From [Limnothrix rosea] IAM M-220 (lineage in GTDB: Bacteria; Cyanobacteriota; Cyanobacteriia; Cyanobacteriales; MRBY01), in the NCBI RefSeq assembly GCF_001904615.1, contig NZ_MRBY01000033.1:1-45104 (forward strand): a stretch of 45,104 bases of DNA, in the 5' to 3' direction. Below, one piece after another: positions 9,078-17,667 of the stretch. Within the stretch, counting starts at the first letter, position 1, and every line of letters starts with the position of its first letter. Below the pieces are notes generated by a model. That model searched no databases and was not told where the DNA came from. It saw only the letters and a program-made list of their open reading frames with translations. The position numbers were made by a program, and so were the translations under genes.

Positions 9078-10259
9078 TTAGTTTTCAGGCAAAAAGTCTT
9101 GTTTCCTTGGGGTCTTGGGCAACTTTAAAGTCGGGTGATTTTTAAACCAATTTATCCGACTAGGAATCGGCGTATTAATCGGCTGTAACCCCTGTAGAAC
9201 ACCAGACAACTGCCATGCCTCCTGGGGTTTTGTTTCGCGGACTTTATGCCAGACCGAGCGGGACATCAGCAAAGTGTGCTCGATTTGCGACGCGCCAACG
9301 GTTTCAAAGAATTCTTCACGCTCCGGCTGATAATCAGTAGAAGTCATATATAGTGGCTGTTCTGGTCGGATTTGCGCCACTTGGGACATTTTGATCATCA
9401 GTTCTGGGTAGAGCCATGTATAGGCGGGGTGAACGGTCAAACGACCTTGGTGGGGATGTTCATCTTGGCGGGCTAGCTGCACGGCAAAATAACCGATCGC
9501 CGCCTTGCGCTGGGGTTCAAAGACATAGCCTTCAACAACATCTACTTGCTGAGACCAATTTTTGACGCGGCACACCAAATTATCGACTGGATTTGTTTTG
9601 AAATCTTGGACATGGCGATCAAAGACTTGACGCAACATCGGCGGCATTGACGCGGTATCTAGCTGATACAACAGTCGCGCATCGGCATTACCGACGGGCA
9701 TCAAATTTGGAATGGCAGGTTCTTGTAAGGCCAGCTCACTCAAAATCTCAGGGGCGATCGCCCAATAGGTTAGCTTTGCGAGGGGTTGAAAGCCATTTTG
9801 TCGATACAGACTGAGGGTTTGCTTGGCATTTACATTAACTTCTAAAAGCCAGTTGCGCGCTTCCACAACGTGGTCAAAACAATACCGCAGCAAAGTCGAA
9901 CCCGGATGGCGGGCACTGCCATGGTATTCCAATTTCGGGAAGGACGAATCAACGACTATTTGATCGACACGCCATGTACTTTGGGACGAATTAAAGGGCG
10001 AAATTTTAACAAAAGCAACCAGCTCGCCGTTCACTTCCAATACATAACCATGGAAGCTGTATTGGTTTGGATTGGGAAAAACATCAAACAGCTTTACTAG
10101 GCCATAGTAGTTTTTTGTATTCTCAATATGCTCTTCTAAACTCGTTTCTAAAGGCGATGCCACTTCCACGGCCTCTTGCTGCACTAATCTGGCGATCGCC
10201 GAAAGATCACGATATTGGACTTGGCGGATGGATACCTTCGCTTGCTTTGTCATGCCCAC
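9078..10259 (-). CDS. GNAT family N-acetyltransferase
   Basis: A 393-residue soluble protein. The N-terminal 170 residues look like a GNAT acetyltransferase fold: VRQVQYRDLSAIARLVQ as the first strand and helix, VAFVKISPF, and a core ending in HPGSTLLRYCFDHVVEARNW followed by LEVNVNAKQTLSLYRQNGFQ. That pattern fits acetyl-CoA binding and the usual C-terminal signature (N then Y..NGF). Residues about 190-365 look like a second, more degenerate GNAT-like half. The protein is conserved in cyanobacteria next to or near ruvX as far as I recall, but its substrate is unknown. Its TAA abuts the ruvX ATG, so it is the first gene of that pair. Confidence 0.8.
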   Translation of the reverse strand: MGMTKQAKVSIRQVQYRDLSAIARLVQQEAVEVASPLETSLEEHIENTKNYYGLVKLFDVFPNPNQYSFHGYVLEVNGELVAFVKISPFNSSQSTWRVDQIVVDSSFPKLEYHGSARHPGSTLLRYCFDHVVEARNWLLEVNVNAKQTLSLYRQNGFQPLAKLTYWAIAPEILSELALQEPAIPNLMPVGNADARLLYQLDTASMPPMLRQVFDRHVQDFKTNPVDNLVCRVKNWSQQVDVVEGYVFEPQRKAAIGYFAVQLARQDEHPHQGRLTVHPAYTWLYPELMIKMSQVAQIRPEQPLYMTSTDYQPEREEFFETVGASQIEHTLLMSRSVWHKVRETKPQEAWQLSGVLQGLQPINTPIPSRINWFKNHPTLKLPKTPRKQDFLPEN

Positions 10260-10482
10260 GCTCGAAAATGGAAGTTTGCTGGTCGATAAAGTCTATTTCG
10301 CTCCTATCTTAACGATTTTCCGCATGAGACGAAGTTGATCCGCTACAAAAAGCATGACTTTGCTGCATTTTTTTCACGGCGATCGCCCATTAAAACTCCA
10401 CAATTGTGTAACTAAATTATGGGATTAAATTTTGCGACTAATTTTATTCACATAGCAAATGATTACAAAACAGTCAGAGCAA

Positions 10483-11412
10483 TTATTGCGCTTTATCCTG
10501 AAACTCCTCATAGCGACGCACAATGACTAGGGCATCACCAACAACGGGATTCCGCGCCACAAAATTGCCTTTGAGATCTTCTACTCGCAACTTTTTAAAA
10601 TCAAGTATTTGCGAGAGCTCCAACACATCAGAACCCAAACGATCCTGCAAACCCTCCCGCAATAAATACCAAGCATCGCCGACGGTAATTTGCAGCAAAC
10701 TATTGTCAAAATCAGCCTCTACCGCCCGCACGATATTGTCGCCGTAGGGCTGGGTCACATCATCAATTTGACGCTGAATCGCCGCAACCAATCGCTGTTC
10801 AGGTGTTAGAGGTCGCGCTGGCTCTGGCTTTGGCGTAGGGGTTGGCTCTACAGGAGCTGGTTTGACTTTTGGTGCTGGCGCTGAAGGTTCTGGCTGTGAT
10901 GGATCTGCTTCGGGCAAGACTACTTCAGTGGGTGGTGATGTGTTACTGCTTGGCTGTGTCACTTGTAAGGTCACTGCTGCTGGTTTTGTAGAGATCTTCC
11001 ACACAAAAATAATGGCGATCGCCACCGAGACTGCCCCAATCAGAACTTTTTGATCTTGCCACCAAGGACGGGTAGGCCGTCGCCGCACTGTTTGGGAGAC
11101 CCGTTGACGTTCTGGCGCTTTAGGCTGGCGCTCTGGCGTGGGTTCAACCTCTTCAAAGATATCGCTGTCCCATTCATCCCCAGTGGAGGCTGACTCATCA
11201 GATGGAGATGCGACGGCCATGGATGCATCGGTCGAGGCACTAGGCGGCGCGGTTAATGCCGCAGCTAATTTAGCAGTATCAGTCGCTAAATCTGCCAAGG
11301 CAGTTTCTGAAAGACGAATATTGTCCTTTTCAAGGGATGTGGCGATCGCCTGTAGTTGGGCAATGGTTTCCTGTAGACGCGCGAGGGCATTTTGGGGGTC
11401 AGCTTGGCTCAT
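10483..11412 (-). CDS. Single-span membrane protein with coiled coil and Pro-rich linker
   Basis: A 309-residue protein that I cannot assign to a named family. It has an N-terminal helix with coiled-coil character (about 8-55), an acidic low-complexity region, a basic stretch RRRPTRPWW just before one membrane span (about 124-141), a Pro/Glu/Lys-rich linker (about 150-205), and a folded C-terminal domain of about 100 residues beginning LTPEQRLVAAIQRQIDDV. The positive-inside rule puts the N-terminal part in the cytosol and the C-terminal domain across the membrane. The C-terminal domain resembles regions of other cyanobacterial membrane-anchored proteins. It is on the same strand as the GNAT-ruvX pair but separated by 223 bases, so it probably has its own promoter. 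Confidence 0.75.
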   Translation of the reverse strand: MSQADPQNALARLQETIAQLQAIATSLEKDNIRLSETALADLATDTAKLAAALTAPPSASTDASMAVASPSDESASTGDEWDSDIFEEVEPTPERQPKAPERQRVSQTVRRRPTRPWWQDQKVLIGAVSVAIAIIFVWKISTKPAAVTLQVTQPSSNTSPPTEVVLPEADPSQPEPSAPAPKVKPAPVEPTPTPKPEPARPLTPEQRLVAAIQRQIDDVTQPYGDNIVRAVEADFDNSLLQITVGDAWYLLREGLQDRLGSDVLELSQILDFKKLRVEDLKGNFVARNPVVGDALVIVRRYEEFQDKAQ

Positions 11413-11578
11413 GGCAAGTGATATAGATCACGATAAAACGGCGGTGTCGTCACTATTTTAGGCGATCGCCTTCACCAGCACATAAAGACATGGTCACGGT
11501 ATAAATTGCTAGTTTTTTGAATAATAAATGTCATAGGTATTCAACAATTTCAATCCTAGCGACATCAGCACTCCAGCC

Positions 11579-11788
11579 ATGACCTTTTCTCATATTCCCC
11601 CAGCCAAACTTCTCCCCGGCGCAGTTAATCAAATGCTGGCCGACATCACCTATTCTGGCAAAGTACATGAAGGCGATCGCTACGGCCTCATGGTAGCTTG
11701 CTGCGATGACTGCCTCGAAGAAGAAGAACGATTAGTCATCAATCGCCTACTCCGCTCGATTGTTCGCGGCAAATTTCAAATCTGCTAA
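11579..11788 (+). CDS. Conserved small cyanobacterial protein
   Basis: A 69-residue protein with a Cys-rich acidic centre (VACCDDCLEEEE) and a basic C-terminal helix ending RGKFQIC. There is no signal peptide or membrane span. The Cys cluster might bind a metal or be redox active, which is a guess. It stands alone, divergent from the membrane protein at 11412 and about 95 bases before the initiator tRNA. Codon use and composition are like the neighbouring genes, and small proteins of this type are conserved among cyanobacteria. The function is unknown. Confidence 0.7.
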   Translation: MTFSHIPPAKLLPGAVNQMLADITYSGKVHEGDRYGLMVACCDDCLEEEERLVINRLLRSIVRGKFQIC

Positions 11789-11843
11789 AACGTCCCACAC
11801 AGAATCTTTTACAGACAGGCTCTAGAAAATATTTCTCCAGCGG

Positions 11844-11872
11844 TTGCAGTTCTTTAATTAAGTTGCTATACT
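11844..11872 (+). promoter_or_regulatory. Sigma-70 type promoter of the initiator tRNA
   Basis: TTGCAG at 11844-11849 and TATACT at 11867-11872 are separated by 17 bases, a near-consensus pair. Transcription would start close to 11879, a few bases before the mature tRNA at 11884. The sequence and spacing are seen; activity is inferred. Confidence 0.75.
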
Positions 11873-11883
11873 CGTAGAGGCGA

Positions 11884-11960
<77 letters not shown>

Positions 11961-11975
11961 AATCAAGAATAAAGA

Positions 11976-12008
11976 AGGGGTTTCAGCTTAATGTTGAGCC
12001 TCTTTTTT
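11976..12008 (+). terminator. Terminator of the initiator tRNA gene
   Basis: GGGTTTCAGC pairs with GTTGAGCCTC, with three G-T pairs and one mismatch, around a short TTAAT loop, and is followed by six T. It lies 16 bases after the encoded CCA. Confidence 0.7.
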
Positions 12009-12036
12009 ATTGTTCAATGAAGTTTTTATTTGAGTA

Positions 12037-12237
12037 ACGTCAGTTCGCGTGAAGTATTTGGCCTGAAATACCTTAGAGACAAGAGACACATGGAGAGAAG
12101 GAGACACGGAGAATCCGTCAGAACTCACGCTTTTTGATGCCTATGGTTGTTGGTATGAAAAATCTCCCCCTCTCACACTCTCCCTTTCGCCGCGTCATTA
12201 TTCCGAACTTTGTTTAAACCGCACTTAAGTTAAGTAG
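12037..12237. repeat. Complete internal copy of a dispersed repeat with GAGA and TCTC arms
   Basis: The left part (ACGTCAGTT at 12037-12045, TTAGAGA at 12073-12079, then purine-rich GAGA blocks to about 12112) matches the right edge of the window (45051-45104). The right part (CTCTCCC at 12178-12184 to GTTAAGTA at 12229-12236) matches the left edge (1-60). The purine-rich left arm and pyrimidine-rich right arm are roughly complementary, so the element could fold into a long imperfect hairpin around a centre near 12145. No open frame is present. It fills the gap between the tRNA terminator and the ATP-grasp gene. Confidence 0.7.
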
Positions 12238-12273
12238 TAGGGCTAAGCGATCGCCCTCCAGTTTTTCAAAAAA

Positions 12274-13827
12274 TCACCAAGTCATCGGCAAATTACTAGA
12301 AGTCGCATAATGCCCCGAAGTTTCAAGATCAAGCACTTCTTCCACTTGCTGATAAATGGCTTTAGCTTCCGACAGCGAATTACCAATACTCGTTAATCCC
12401 AATTTGCCATGTTCTGATAGAGTTCCCATGAGGTGAAAAATTGTGCCGGTTTTCGTGCTGCTATCAAAGTGCAAACCATGAGCCGCAATAATATCCATCA
12501 AATCACTGGGCAACAGACCTTTGTATTGCGGTTTTTGGAGATTGTCGGAGGCAATGTAGTATTTTTCCTGTCCCTGCGGTGTAAAAAATAAACCTGTATT
12601 GTAGTCGTATTGCCCGTTGGTCAAGAGCTTCAGCGTCATCAGGGGATGGGTTGTGCCACCCTTGCGTAGGTTAATTTCGATCGCCTGCATATCCCATGTT
12701 TGATCGGGCCGTTGCGTCACCACAAAATCAACGCCAAATCGCTCCATTGCTCCCTGCTTTGCCAAAACTTTTCCGACTTTTAAGCCCAAAGTCTGTAACT
12801 CTAAGCGGTAGTCGGCAGCGGCAGGAAAGGTACAGCCTAAATAGATTTGTCCGTCTGCACCGCCTAATATTTGATCGTGGGTGGAGAGAATTTCCACTTT
12901 TCCGCTCGGCAAAATCAACCCTTGCACGCTGGGCGATCGCTTAATTTCTCCTTCAATAAAAGCTTCGGCGATCGCCCCTAACTCTGGAATGCGCGACGAA
13001 AAATTTTCCCAAGTTTCTGCTGCGGCTTGGAAACTGAGATGGGAAAAAGCATTGGCGATCGCCCCTTGACGTTCACCTAGGGTTGAAACCTCTGGTAATT
13101 CGCGCAGATCTAAAACCGCATTACCTTCCCCCGAAAACCCTTCATTTAACTTAATCACAATGCGTTGGAGAGTAGGATTGCGATGCCACAGTGCTGCGGT
13201 CACCGTCACCAATTCTTCCACAGTTTTAACCAGCTGACTGCCATCGGGAAACGGGATATTTGCCAGCTCAAATACCTTGCGGCTACCACTTTTTGAACCC
13301 CAATAGCTGAGATCTGGACTGGCCGCAAATAATGGGATTTGTAATTTTTCGGAAAGCTCCTTCTCTAATTCTGTTGAGTTGTAGCAAATCATGTGAGACT
13401 TGTTTGGCCGTAATGCGCGCCGCAGTTTCGAGACAAGTCGCGGACGATCAAGGATTTTCTGGGTAAGGGCTTTATAGGAATTATCGTAGGTGGTAATTAA
13501 CAGCAGGCGATCGCGAGCATGGGAAAACGGAATACCCGACAACAGCTGGAGGTAATAATCAATAATTAACGGCGCGAGGGGTTGGGCGGTCACGTAAATT
13601 AAACGAGTATGGGGATTACGCAGGCGGATGAGGGAAAACAACAAACGCTCTTCATAGTGAAGAAATCCCGGGACATTCTGACCAACTTGCTGGTCAATGC
13701 TAAAGGAAGGCACAACCAAGATATCTTGATCACTCGTTTCAAATTCCTCTGAGTCCTGCCAAGAATTTTTGAGCTGGTTTTGTAAAACATCAAAGGTTTG
13801 AAAGTTGTCGGACTGTTGTTGTGCCAT
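12274..13827 (-). CDS. ATP-grasp family carboxylate-amine ligase (PGM1-related)
   Basis: An ATP-grasp enzyme of about 517 residues. The family couples ATP hydrolysis to joining a carboxylate to an amine or thiol. Visible features are the VIKLNEGFSGEGNAVLDL strand-loop-strand typical of the ATP-binding lobe, GVDFVVTQ, and the metal-binding segment QAIEINLRKGGTTHP. NCBI-style names for this cyanobacterial group are 'peptide ligase PGM1-related'; its substrate is not known to me. The frame extends 16 codons further upstream to 13875, but the ATG at 13827 (MAQQQSDN) is preceded by GAGAGG at a short distance and is the likely start. No biosynthetic cluster surrounds it, so a housekeeping role is more likely than a natural-product one. 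Confidence 0.85.
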   Translation of the reverse strand: MAQQQSDNFQTFDVLQNQLKNSWQDSEEFETSDQDILVVPSFSIDQQVGQNVPGFLHYEERLLFSLIRLRNPHTRLIYVTAQPLAPLIIDYYLQLLSGIPFSHARDRLLLITTYDNSYKALTQKILDRPRLVSKLRRALRPNKSHMICYNSTELEKELSEKLQIPLFAASPDLSYWGSKSGSRKVFELANIPFPDGSQLVKTVEELVTVTAALWHRNPTLQRIVIKLNEGFSGEGNAVLDLRELPEVSTLGERQGAIANAFSHLSFQAAAETWENFSSRIPELGAIAEAFIEGEIKRSPSVQGLILPSGKVEILSTHDQILGGADGQIYLGCTFPAAADYRLELQTLGLKVGKVLAKQGAMERFGVDFVVTQRPDQTWDMQAIEINLRKGGTTHPLMTLKLLTNGQYDYNTGLFFTPQGQEKYYIASDNLQKPQYKGLLPSDLMDIIAAHGLHFDSSTKTGTIFHLMGTLSEHGKLGLTSIGNSLSEAKAIYQQVEEVLDLETSGHYATSSNLPMTW

Positions 13828-13957
13828 AGCCTCTCTCTTTAACGCGCTAATTCGGGGCGATCGCCCAACCCCCATTCGTTACAACATGGGGCGATCGCCC
13901 GTATTTCTATTCTAAAATTTTGATTTTTCAGTTTAATCCTGCAAGCCGACAATGCCG

Positions 13958-14164
13958 TTAGACAAAACTGAAGCCAAGCATTGCTCGCAACGTAAAATAG
14001 AAAAAAGCCAAGACACCAGCCAACAAGCCCACCGAAACCGTCGTTGTTAGCTTATTTTTAAAGAATACAGGCTTAAGCCAATCAAAAACACTAATAAATA
14101 CCCCAAGGATCAAGGCGATCATGTAGCGGGGGTAACGGGCGACATTTTCAAAAAATTCTTGCAT
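13958..14164 (-). CDS. ycf33: DUF751 family protein (Ycf33)
   Basis: A 68-residue membrane protein with the characteristic N-terminus MQEFFENVARYPRYM, two hydrophobic spans (about 14-30 and 42-62) and the C-terminal TLRAMLG signature. This matches the DUF751 family, known as Ycf33 in plastid genomes, from cyanobacteria and algae. Its function is unsettled, with proposals around cyclic electron flow. It is divergent from the permease gene at 14330 and about 130 bases upstream of the ATP-grasp gene on the same strand. Length is normal. Confidence 0.9.
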   Translation of the reverse strand: MQEFFENVARYPRYMIALILGVFISVFDWLKPVFFKNKLTTTVSVGLLAGVLAFFYFTLRAMLGFSFV

Positions 14165-14329
14165 GGTTGAAATTAATTAAGACAAAAAAGAGAAATTAAA
14201 AATAGATATTTTGAAGCTGGAAATATGGCTTCAAATTGTAGCATTACCAATTGCTTTCGCAGTTGCCCCCTTGCGGGTTAGTCTGTTGTGTGAACTTGCA
14301 ATACCATCTGACCCACTTTCCCAGTCTTT

Positions 14330-15220
14330 ATGGATATTATCCAACTTGTTTTAAATGGTCTCTCCATCGGCAGCATTTTAGCTTTAGCAGCAGTTGGCCT
14401 GACTTTAACCTACGGTATTTTGCGGCTGTCAAATTTTGCCCACGGTGACTATATGACCCTCGGTGCCTACGTGACGTGGCTCACTAATTCGTTTGGTGTG
14501 AATATTTGGCTATCGATGGTTGTGGGAGCCTTTGGTACCATCGGTGGCATGCTTATGGCCGAAAAGATCCTGTGGCAACCGATGCGCGATCGCCGGGCAA
14601 CCTCAACAACATTGATTATTATTTCTATCGGTCTCGCACTATTTATTCGCAGTGGCGTGCTGTTTATCTGGGGAAGTAGCAACCAACAGTACGATTTACC
14701 CGTGGTGAGAGCCATTAACCTGACGGAAATGTTTGGTCTGCCGGAAACAGTGCCAGATATTCGTATTGCGTATTATCGCGTTGTCGTTATGGTGATGACG
14801 CTACTTGTTATTCTCGGACTACATTTTGTGTTGCAAAATAGCAAGATTGGTAAAGCAATGCGCGCCGTAGCAGACAATATCGACCTTGCGCGAGTGTCGG
14901 GGGTTGATGTCGAACGGGTTGTCCTCTGGACTTGGATCATTACTGGCACATTAACGGCGATCGCCGGTAGTATGTATGGCTTGATCACCACCGTTCGTCC
15001 CAATATGGGTTGGTTTTTGATCCTGCCCATGTTTGCCTCAGTAATCCTTGGCGGCATCGGTAATCCCTACGGGGCGATCGCCGGGGCGTTTGTCATTGGT
15101 ATTGCCCAAGAAGTCAGTGTTGCGTTTCTTGGGCCAGACTATAAGCTGGGTGTAGCACTACTCATTATGGTTGCATTGCTATTTATTCGTCCCCAAGGAT
15201 TATTTAAGGGCACAATGTGA
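14330..15220 (+). CDS. natD: Branched-chain/neutral amino acid ABC transporter permease (LivH/NatD type)
   Basis: A 296-residue integral membrane permease of the LivH family, with about eight spans. Typical elements are NGLSIGSILALAAVGLTLTYG at the N-terminus, LSNFAHGDYMTLGAY, the cytoplasmic coupling segment SKIGKAMRAVADNIDLARVSGVD, and GGIGNPYGAIAGAFVIG near the end. In Synechocystis the equivalent subunit is NatD of the N-I neutral amino acid uptake system. No ATPase, second permease or binding protein lies nearby. This fits the scattered nat genes of cyanobacteria, so the partners should be elsewhere in the genome. The symbol follows that homology and is less certain than the family. Confidence 0.85.
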   Translation: MDIIQLVLNGLSIGSILALAAVGLTLTYGILRLSNFAHGDYMTLGAYVTWLTNSFGVNIWLSMVVGAFGTIGGMLMAEKILWQPMRDRRATSTTLIIISIGLALFIRSGVLFIWGSSNQQYDLPVVRAINLTEMFGLPETVPDIRIAYYRVVVMVMTLLVILGLHFVLQNSKIGKAMRAVADNIDLARVSGVDVERVVLWTWIITGTLTAIAGSMYGLITTVRPNMGWFLILPMFASVILGGIGNPYGAIAGAFVIGIAQEVSVAFLGPDYKLGVALLIMVALLFIRPQGLFKGTM

Positions 15221-15305
15221 TGTGATGCACAACACTGCATTACCACAGCCCAAAATTTATCTTTGATGGAACAGACTTTATCCGATTACTTATCGTTAAA
15301 CTTGC

Positions 15306-16385
15306 ATGGCTATTAAAAAAGCGCTTATCACAGGCATTACGGGGCAGGATGGCTCCTATCTCAGTGAACTTCTATTAGAAAATGGCTACGAAGTCCATGG
15401 CATTATCCGCCGCACTTCCACATTTAATACAGATCGCATCGACCATCTCTACGTTGACTCCCATAACCCCGATGCGAAATTATTTTTGCACTATGGTGAT
15501 TTAACTGACGGCACTGGTTTAGGTCGTCTCATCGAACAAATTGAACCTAACGAAGTTTATAATCTCGGTGCCCAATCCCACGTTCGTGTTAGTTTCGACT
15601 CGCCGGAATATACGGTCGATTCTGTTGGCATGGGAACCCTCAGAATCCTTGAAGCCATTCGTGATTATCAGCAGCGTACTGGTAATGAAGTCCGTTTTTA
15701 TCAAGCGGGTTCTTCGGAGATGTACGGCAAGGTTCAGGATGTTCCCCAGAAAGAGACAACGCCTTTTTATCCCCGTAGTCCCTATGCCTGTGCCAAGGTT
15801 TATGGCTATTGGCAAACGGTGAACTATCGTGAGTCTTATGACCTCTTTGCTTGTAACGGTATTTTGTTTAATCACGAAGGCCCCCGCCGTGGTGAGACTT
15901 TCGTCACTCGCAAAATCACCCGGGCGATCGCCAAAATTATCGCAGGCAAGCAAGACAAGCTTTTCCTAGGCAATCTCGACTCAAAGAGAGACTGGGGCTA
16001 TGCGAAGGATTATGTCCGTGCGATGTGGCTAATGCTCCAGCAGGAGAAGCCCGACGATTATGTTGTGGCGACGGGGGAGACATACTCTGTTAAGCAGTTT
16101 TTAGAGTTAGCTTTCGATTACGTCAATCTAAAGTGGGAAGACTATGTGGAGTTTGACCCCCGTTATCTGCGTCCGGCAGAGGTTGATTTATTGATTGGTG
16201 ATCCAACAAAGGCGAAAAAGCAACTCAATTGGGAACCGACGATTGATTTTCCTACCCTTGTTTCTATCATGGTTGAGGCTGATCTTGCGATCCTCGGTTT
16301 GCCGCCTCAAAACCCAGAGATGAGTAAGCTCTACCAAGCAGATCGTGCCTATGTTCGTCAGGCGATCGGCAGCATGGTTGACTAG
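15306..16385 (+). CDS. gmd: GDP-mannose 4,6-dehydratase
   Basis: Short-chain dehydrogenase family enzyme (359 residues) that converts GDP-D-mannose to GDP-4-keto-6-deoxy-D-mannose, the first step to GDP-fucose or GDP-rhamnose for polysaccharides. The NADP-binding loop TGITGQDGS is at 9-17. The catalytic residues by comparison with the E. coli enzyme are S136 (Thr in E. coli), E138, Y160 and K164. The family motifs [31 protein letters not shown] and [10 protein letters not shown] are all present. The usual partner, GDP-fucose synthase, is not adjacent. It starts 85 bases after the permease gene, and a strong terminator follows at 16411-16458. Confidence 0.96.
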   Translation: MAIKKALITGITGQDGSYLSELLLENGYEVHGIIRRTSTFNTDRIDHLYVDSHNPDAKLFLHYGDLTDGTGLGRLIEQIEPNEVYNLGAQSHVRVSFDSPEYTVDSVGMGTLRILEAIRDYQQRTGNEVRFYQAGSSEMYGKVQDVPQKETTPFYPRSPYACAKVYGYWQTVNYRESYDLFACNGILFNHEGPRRGETFVTRKITRAIAKIIAGKQDKLFLGNLDSKRDWGYAKDYVRAMWLMLQQEKPDDYVVATGETYSVKQFLELAFDYVNLKWEDYVEFDPRYLRPAEVDLLIGDPTKAKKQLNWEPTIDFPTLVSIMVEADLAILGLPPQNPEMSKLYQADRAYVRQAIGSMVD

Positions 16386-16410
16386 AAATATTCAACATTA
16401 TGGCAAGCAA

Positions 16411-16458
16411 AAAGATCTACTAAAGATATTCGTGTTATCTCTCTGTAGATCTTTTTTT
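16411..16458 (+). terminator. Strong rho-independent terminator after gmd
   Basis: AAAGATCTAC at 16411-16420 pairs perfectly with GTAGATCTTT at 16445-16454 and is followed by further T. The 24-base loop is rather large, but the ten-base stem is perfect. Confidence 0.75.
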
Positions 16459-16516
16459 ATTCTGATTTTTTAAACGCCTAGATTCACAAATTATACCGAT
16501 GCTGGCCATTGACGGC

Positions 16517-17596
16517 TCAGGGTGTGGTCATTAATTCTTGAAAACGAAAATTGTCGCGCAGATCGTTAAAGTCAATATCTGTTTCAGCGAAGTTACGATT
16601 AACGGGATCAAGTTCAATGGCAATCTGAAGGTTATCAAGGGCTTCATTGACTTGCCCCAGACGCGCATGGGAAATCGCAATATTGTAAAGTGCCACATCT
16701 TTATTGGGATTAATCTCGATGGCTTTGTCATAGCTGGCGATCGCCTCTAGTTCACGACCCATGTCACTGAGGGAAATCCCCCGGTTATACCAAGCATCTT
16801 CATCCAATGGATTAATTGCTAAAAGACTGTCATAGCTGGCAATTTCCTGCTCAAAGTCCCCTAACAGACCAAAGGCAATCCCCCGGTTATACCAAGCATC
16901 TTCATGTGCTGGATTCTGGACAAGGGCTTCATCGTAGCTCGCAATTTCCTCTTCTGGGCGACCAAGATCCCCGAAAGCCACACCACGGTTGTACCAAGCG
17001 TTATCATTCGTCGGGTCTATGGAGAGGGAGGTATCATAACTCGCGATTTCTTCTTCGTAGCGTCCGAGAGTTCCTAGTAAAATACCGCGGTTATACCAAG
17101 CTTCTGCATCATTCGGATTTAGGCGACCCGCCTGTTCATAGCTCAAAATTGCCGCCTCAAGGTCACCCAGACTTTCGAGGGCAAAGGCGCGATTAAACCA
17201 GATATCACCATTGTCTGGCTCTAGGGCGATCGCCTCGTCATAGCTGGCGACTTCTTCTTCATAACGGCCTAAAGCACCCAAAGCAATACCGCGATGGAAC
17301 CAAGCATCATAGAAAACTGGCTGAATGGCGATCGCCTGATCATAGCTGGCGATCGCCGCTTCATAACGGCCTTGCTCACTGTAATCTAGCCCCTGTTCCA
17401 ATAGAATTTGAGCATCACCTTCAGCAACACTATTTTCTTTAATTTGGATATTTGCAGCAACTGACGCACAAAGAGATCCTTGACAAGATGAAATAAAATC
17501 TTCCGCCAAAACAGTGTGCCGCTGGAGCTGTGGCAAGACAAGCAAACCAACGGACAAAGGCGCTAATAAAAGTTGTTTAAACATTGCATACCACAA
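16517..17596 (-). CDS. Exported TPR-repeat protein
   Basis: A 359-residue protein with an N-terminal signal peptide (about 1-31, hydrophobic core LLLAPLSVGLLVL, likely cut after VLA) and eight consecutive tetratricopeptide repeats of 34 residues between about 60 and 335. The repeats are unusually alike: most begin AWYNRGI or AWFHRGI and continue with LG..EEEIASYDEA. At the DNA level this gives a 102-base periodicity. TPR arrays bind other proteins; here the place would be the periplasm or thylakoid lumen. It is followed on the same strand by no close gene, and the M48 protease gene lies 71 bases upstream on the same strand, so the two may be co-transcribed. The partner is unknown. Confidence 0.85.
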   Translation of the reverse strand: MWYAMFKQLLLAPLSVGLLVLPQLQRHTVLAEDFISSCQGSLCASVAANIQIKENSVAEGDAQILLEQGLDYSEQGRYEAAIASYDQAIAIQPVFYDAWFHRGIALGALGRYEEEVASYDEAIALEPDNGDIWFNRAFALESLGDLEAAILSYEQAGRLNPNDAEAWYNRGILLGTLGRYEEEIASYDTSLSIDPTNDNAWYNRGVAFGDLGRPEEEIASYDEALVQNPAHEDAWYNRGIAFGLLGDFEQEIASYDSLLAINPLDEDAWYNRGISLSDMGRELEAIASYDKAIEINPNKDVALYNIAISHARLGQVNEALDNLQIAIELDPVNRNFAETDIDFNDLRDNFRFQELMTTP

Positions 17597-17667
17597 TTTT
17601 CTTTTTGCGAAACAAACAGCTAGCTCAACTTCGCCAAGGGCATTATTGATTGATTTAATTAATTGAT

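Noticed and set aside
12274-14164. ATP-grasp ligase as core of a peptide natural-product cluster
   Set aside because: No precursor peptide, transporter or tailoring enzyme is nearby. The neighbours are a tRNA, a repeat and DUF751.
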